A DNA stretch of 64,000 nucleotides from Clostridia bacterium (GTDB lineage: Bacteria > Bacillota > Clostridia > Lachnospirales > Lachnospiraceae), in contig CAJTFE010000025.1 in assembly GCA_910575725.1 (NCBI GenBank), forward strand, positions 1-64,000, given 5' to 3'. Position numbers and translations under genes: made by a program. How positions within the stretch are numbered: position 1 is the stretch's first letter; every line of letters begins with the position of its first letter. The notes beneath the pieces were generated by a model, which did no database searches, was not told the origin of the DNA, and was given only the letters and a program-made list of their open reading frames with translations. Positions 62,029 through 64,000 of this stretch are shown here, in pieces.

Positions 62029-62154
62029 TGTGTATAACTGGCTGTCTTTTGGAATTGTGGGTAACTCTGTTTGCAGGATGTGGGAAAGCTGCACTTTAGC
62101 TTTTCCATATGCTGTGAACAGAGTTATCCATGATTCCATAGCCTGTTATGCACA
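62029..62154. repeat. Cruciform with DnaA-box-like sites, copy 2
   Basis: This sequence is homologous to the reverse complement of 13723-13848; the homology runs about 61997-62170, with a 26-bp identical block at 62067-62092. Outer arms hold TTATACACA (minus, 62029-62037) and TTATGCACA (plus, 62146-62154). Inner arms are less perfect than in copy 1. It lies just downstream of the serine recombinase. Confidence 0.7.
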
Positions 62155-62200
62155 TTTCCACAATGCTTCTTTTGTTCCTCCCGGCGTGGGGTTGTCCGCG

Positions 62201-64000
62201 CTAACTGACTTTCCTTTTTGTCTGGTCGCTTTTCTTTCCCTCCCGCCTTGCCCTCTGCTGGTCGGCTTTCTTCCGGCGGTATGCCGCAAGCCGTTCCGTA
62301 TCCTCCGGCGTGAGGTCTGCCCCGGTCTTTTCAACCGCCATAAGCTCCTTTATGGATTTCTGCTTGGGCGGCTTCTCCGGCTCGCTGGCTTTTCGTTTCT
62401 CCCGCCATTCCTTTTGCCACTCCCGGTTATGTGCAAGCCGCTTTTCCTCCGCTTCCTGTTCCTCCGGGGTGAGAAGCCCCGCTTTCTTCCTTGCGGTAAA
62501 TTCCCGTTTCTCTACCTTGCGCTTCTCATACCGCGCCTTTGCAAGCTCCTTTGAACGGGCTTCCTTTGCCACCTGTTCCTCACGCTGGCGGCGTTGTTCC
62601 TCCACTTCTGCCGGGGTGACGATATATTCCGGCACTTCAAAAGCCCCGATAAAGTTCAGATAAATGTCTATCCGCTGGCGGCGGTCATTTCCCCGCCCCT
62701 CGCCCTCATGCACAACCACTTTCTCGATAAACTCATTGAGCATGGGCGTTGTCAATTCGGAGAAATCAGTATAGCGTTTCACAAGCTGGATAAACTGGTC
62801 TGTTTTCAGCCTGTCGGCATTCCAGCTCTCTATCTGCCTTTGCCATTCCGCTATGGACGTTTCCAGCCCGGTCTGTTCCTCGTCATATTCATTCAGCAGC
62901 CGGGTGAAATGCTTGTCGGGTATCTTGCCCGTGGCGTTGCCCTCATACAGCTTTTTCACAAGCCCGTCCAGCTCCTTGTGCCGCTTCTGTGCCTTGCTGA
63001 TTTTCTGCTTGCACTCCTTGACGGTCTTTTCCTGGTTCTGGTCGGACGCTTCCCGGACGCGCTCTGTAAACTCCTTTTCGTTGTGCCGCACATACCAGCT
63101 CACGCGCTGGATAACGGCAAGGATGGCGGCTTCTATCTTCGCCGTGGGGATATAGTGCATGGTGCAGTCATGGGTAAGCTGGCGGTAGCCGGAGCAGACA
63201 AAAGCGTCCTCAATCCATTTCCCTTGCACAAGGTTATAGCGGTGCGTCAACTTTGAGCCGCAGTCGGCGCAATAGAGAAGCCCGGTCAAGCGGTTAGGTG
63301 CGTTCTGCCGCTTTGGGGCGCGGCGCACGGTTTCCCGTATCTTCTGTACGGTCTGCCACGTTTCCCCGTCCACAATGGCGGGGATTGCGTCCTCAAAAAC
63401 GTGCTGTTCCTCCGGCGTGGTCTTGCGGGTGCTTTTGGTCTTGTAGTTCTCGCATACGGTCTTTCCCAATACCTTGCGCCCTGTGTATTCCGAGCGTTTC
63501 AGTATATAGCCAATAGTGGTCGCTGACCATGCGTAGGGGTCGGCGTATTTTGCCGCCCGGACTGGCTCGCCTGTCCGTTTCCAATGCTCGGACGGGATAG
63601 GGATTTTCTCGGCGCGGAGTGCCTTTGCTATGCTGGCTATGGTTTCCCCGGCAAGGACGCTCTGGAAGATACGGCGCACAACGGCGGCGGCTTCCTCGTC
63701 AATCACCCACTCGCCTTTTTCCTCCTTGGAAGCGCGGTAGCCATAGCAGACACTTCCGGAGCAGCGCAAGCCCTTTTCCATTCTTGACTTGAAAACGGTC
63801 TTGATTTTGCGGCTGGTGTCGGCAACGTACCACTCGTTTATCACATCACGGAAAATCGACATAATATCAAAGCCGTTGGCGGTGTCAAGGTTGTCATTGG
63901 CGGCGATAAAGCGCACATGGTACTCGTCAAAGGTACGCTTCAAAAGCCCCACTTCAACCACGTCACGCCCGATTCGGCTCTGGTCTTTGATGATAACAGT
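62201..64000 (-). CDS. Large serine recombinase, partial
   Basis: The frame runs off the right edge (about 600 residues visible), so the catalytic Ser domain is only partly seen (IIKDQSRIGRD at the edge). Visible are the recombinase DNA-binding domain (about 50-180 of the visible part), a zinc-ribbon (LLYCADCGSKLTHRY ... CSGYR), a coiled coil and a DUF4368-type C-terminus ('LNEFIEKVVVHEGEG', then 'RQRIDIYLNFIGAF'). It integrates and excises the right-hand element, as in Tn5397/Tn4451-type transposons. No interruption is visible in the part seen. Confidence 0.92.
   Translation of the reverse strand, partial: TVIIKDQSRIGRDVVEVGLLKRTFDEYHVRFIAANDNLDTANGFDIMSIFRDVINEWYVADTSRKIKTVFKSRMEKGLRCSGSVCYGYRASKEEKGEWVIDEEAAAVVRRIFQSVLAGETIASIAKALRAEKIPIPSEHWKRTGEPVRAAKYADPYAWSATTIGYILKRSEYTGRKVLGKTVCENYKTKSTRKTTPEEQHVFEDAIPAIVDGETWQTVQKIRETVRRAPKRQNAPNRLTGLLYCADCGSKLTHRYNLVQGKWIEDAFVCSGYRQLTHDCTMHYIPTAKIEAAILAVIQRVSWYVRHNEKEFTERVREASDQNQEKTVKECKQKISKAQKRHKELDGLVKKLYEGNATGKIPDKHFTRLLNEYDEEQTGLETSIAEWQRQIESWNADRLKTDQFIQLVKRYTDFSELTTPMLNEFIEKVVVHEGEGRGNDRRQRIDIYLNFIGAFEVPEYIVTPAEVEEQRRQREEQVAKEARSKELAKARYEKRKVEKREFTARKKAGLLTPEEQEAEEKRLAHNREWQKEWREKRKASEPEKPPKQKSIKELMAVEKTGADLTPEDTERLAAYRRKKADQQRARREGKKSDQTKRKVS

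Noticed and set aside
61982-62200. A protein frame across the second cruciform (62030-62554)
   Set aside because: It runs antisense through the serine recombinase and lacks a ribosome site; the region is explained by the DNA repeat.
1-64000. CRISPR array, tRNA or rRNA genes
   Set aside because: No regularly spaced repeats, no cas-like gene and no recognisable stable RNA genes were found on reading both strands.

Overview
The window looks like part of a gut Clostridia (Lachnospiraceae-type Firmicutes) chromosome occupied almost entirely by integrative and conjugative element (ICE) DNA. The evidence is a Tn916-like integrase/excisionase module, a Tn1549/CTn-type conjugation backbone (VirD4, Maff2, VirB6, PrgI, VirB4, NlpC/P60-M23 peptidase, DUF4315, DUF4366, TopB, giant helicase-methylase, ArdC/LPD protein, TTRAP), Gram-positive ribosome binding sites, and a large serine recombinase running off the right edge. 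No rRNA, tRNA or ordinary housekeeping gene was seen.

Layout: 0.2-2.7 kb holds a lipoprotein, a small Cro/C1-type regulator and a first tyrosine recombinase. 2.9-6.8 kb is a Tn916-like end: arm-type repeats, Int, a ribbon-helix-helix protein too short for usual ORF calling, Xis, Orf8- and Orf7 (sigma)-like proteins, and an Orf9-like repressor. 6.8-11.7 kb is regulatory and cargo DNA: small HTH proteins, and a response regulator/ABC transporter/histidine kinase operon of the bacitracin- or lantibiotic-resistance kind. 11.7-13.9 kb is mobilization module 1 (candidate oriT, MobC, relaxase), followed by a 126-bp cruciform carrying DnaA-box-like sites and a small type I toxin-antitoxin locus. 14.3-53.2 kb is the Tn1549-like backbone, all on the minus strand.

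The backbone carries two AT-rich cargo genes, one on each side of the giant helicase gene: a SIR2-domain protein (20.8-23.3 kb) and an ApeA-like HEPN protein (38.1-39.5 kb), both candidate anti-phage genes. The helicase-methylase gene is cut by two unrelated group II introns (24.3-26.9 and 27.5-30.2 kb), and its three exons rejoin in frame. The backbone's VirD4 has lost its N-terminus, including Walker A, at a junction near 53.17 kb. From there to the right edge lies a second mobility set: TnpW, DnaC-like ATPase, RepA, Cys-rich VLP protein, relaxase 2, MobC 2, a second sigma/Orf8-like pair, a VanZ/VanS/VanR-like cargo operon, a second copy of the DnaA-box cruciform and a serine recombinase.

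The genes thus give DNA processing (two relaxase/MobC sets), a largely complete mating-pair apparatus, replication and helicase functions, antirestriction and methylation, and defence and drug-response cargo. Two tyrosine recombinases plus a serine recombinase, two mobilization modules and a broken coupling protein suggest a composite of at least two accreted or recombined elements. Family names come from recognising sequence motifs by eye. No database search was run.
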